DNA of 5,248 nt from Bacteroidota bacterium (GTDB taxonomy: Bacteria; Bacteroidota; Bacteroidia; Bacteroidales; Paludibacteraceae), in NCBI GenBank assembly GCA_022709605.1, contig JAKLIM010000276.1, positions 1 through 5,248 on the forward strand, written 5' to 3'. Numbering within the stretch: position 1 is the stretch's first letter; each line of letters begins with the position of its first letter. Below, one piece after another: positions 5,105 through 5,248 of this stretch. The notes below the pieces were generated by a model. The model did no database searches. It saw only the letters and a list, made by a program, of their open reading frames with translations, and was not told the DNA's origin. The position numbers and the translations under genes were made by a program.

Positions 5105-5248
5105 ATTATTCAAATTATGAAGTTTTATTTTGATAGAAAAAATTTATAACGTTATCAGGCTATACGATGGTTGGGATTAAGTAAGCCGTAATTTTCCAAT
5201 TAACACAAATTATCCCGACACAAACGAAACTTTAAATTAAACAATTAA
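5105..5248. other. Non-coding tail after the nucleotidyltransferase gene
   Basis: No gene-sized frame occurs on either strand; only a 10-codon frame at 5117-5149 is present. A perfect 10-bp palindrome ATAACGTTAT lies at 5146-5155. It is followed by a weak hairpin with arms GGCT-A-TAC (5158-5165, one bulged A) and GTAAGCC (5181-5187) around a 15-nt loop. The end of the module's transcript, or the upstream region of a gene beyond the edge, may lie here. Confidence 0.5.
5146..5155. repeat. 10-bp palindrome ATAACGTTAT
   Basis: The palindrome is perfect and sits 41 nt after the stop codon of the nucleotidyltransferase gene. It could be a protein-binding site or the edge of a mobile or intergenic repeat unit. 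A chance palindrome of this length is quite possible in A/T-rich DNA. Confidence 0.35.

Noticed and set aside
5117..5149. Ten-codon frame after the nucleotidyltransferase gene
   Set aside because: Too short to support, with no recognisable product or start signal.
5146..5187. Integron attC site
   Set aside because: GTTATCA does not fit the GTTRRRY core, and no matching complementary core at a suitable distance was seen.

Overview
The window looks like chromosome of a Bacteroidota bacterium, probably Bacteroidales/Marinilabiliales-like; that placement is inference. The support is: low-GC, A-rich gene starts without Shine-Dalgarno sequences; several TAnnTTTG boxes, the -7 element of Bacteroidota promoters, one of them with a TTG at the right spacing; a lipoprotein built from the fibronectin-III-like repeats common in this phylum; and a release factor 1 with the Bacteroidota-style C-S-S-G-x-G-G-Q-S-V-N catalytic loop.

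Layout. The left edge (1-433, minus strand) is the 5' part of a gene for a surface lipoprotein, truncated by the window end; it has a good promoter at 508-537. A gene-free AT-rich stretch (434-801) follows. The region 802-2097 (minus) encodes a DbpA-type DEAD-box RNA helicase with an apparently leaderless promoter. A short divergent promoter region separates it from 2310-2957 (plus), a secreted protein of unknown function. Two perfect inverted repeats lie between that gene and prfA (3062-4147, plus), which encodes peptide chain release factor 1.

Downstream of prfA, past a double microsatellite-like tract (8-bp purine units, then 7-bp pyrimidine units), is a two-gene toxin-antitoxin-like module. 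It consists of a 96-residue DUF6922-type protein (4233-4523) overlapping by 46 nt a nucleotidyltransferase of the AbiEii/AbiGii family (4478-5104). The last 144 bases are non-coding, with a 10-bp palindrome and a weak hairpin.

Together. DbpA-like helicase (ribosome assembly) and RF1 (translation termination) are core translation genes. The DUF6922/AbiEii pair is accessory, and related nucleotidyltransferase toxins act on tRNA. It is the best candidate here for an under-described system: an AbiE-like module in which the usual winged-helix AbiEi antitoxin is replaced by a small unrelated-looking protein, preceded by repeats that could change length. The rest of the window is ordinary housekeeping plus one orphan exported protein.
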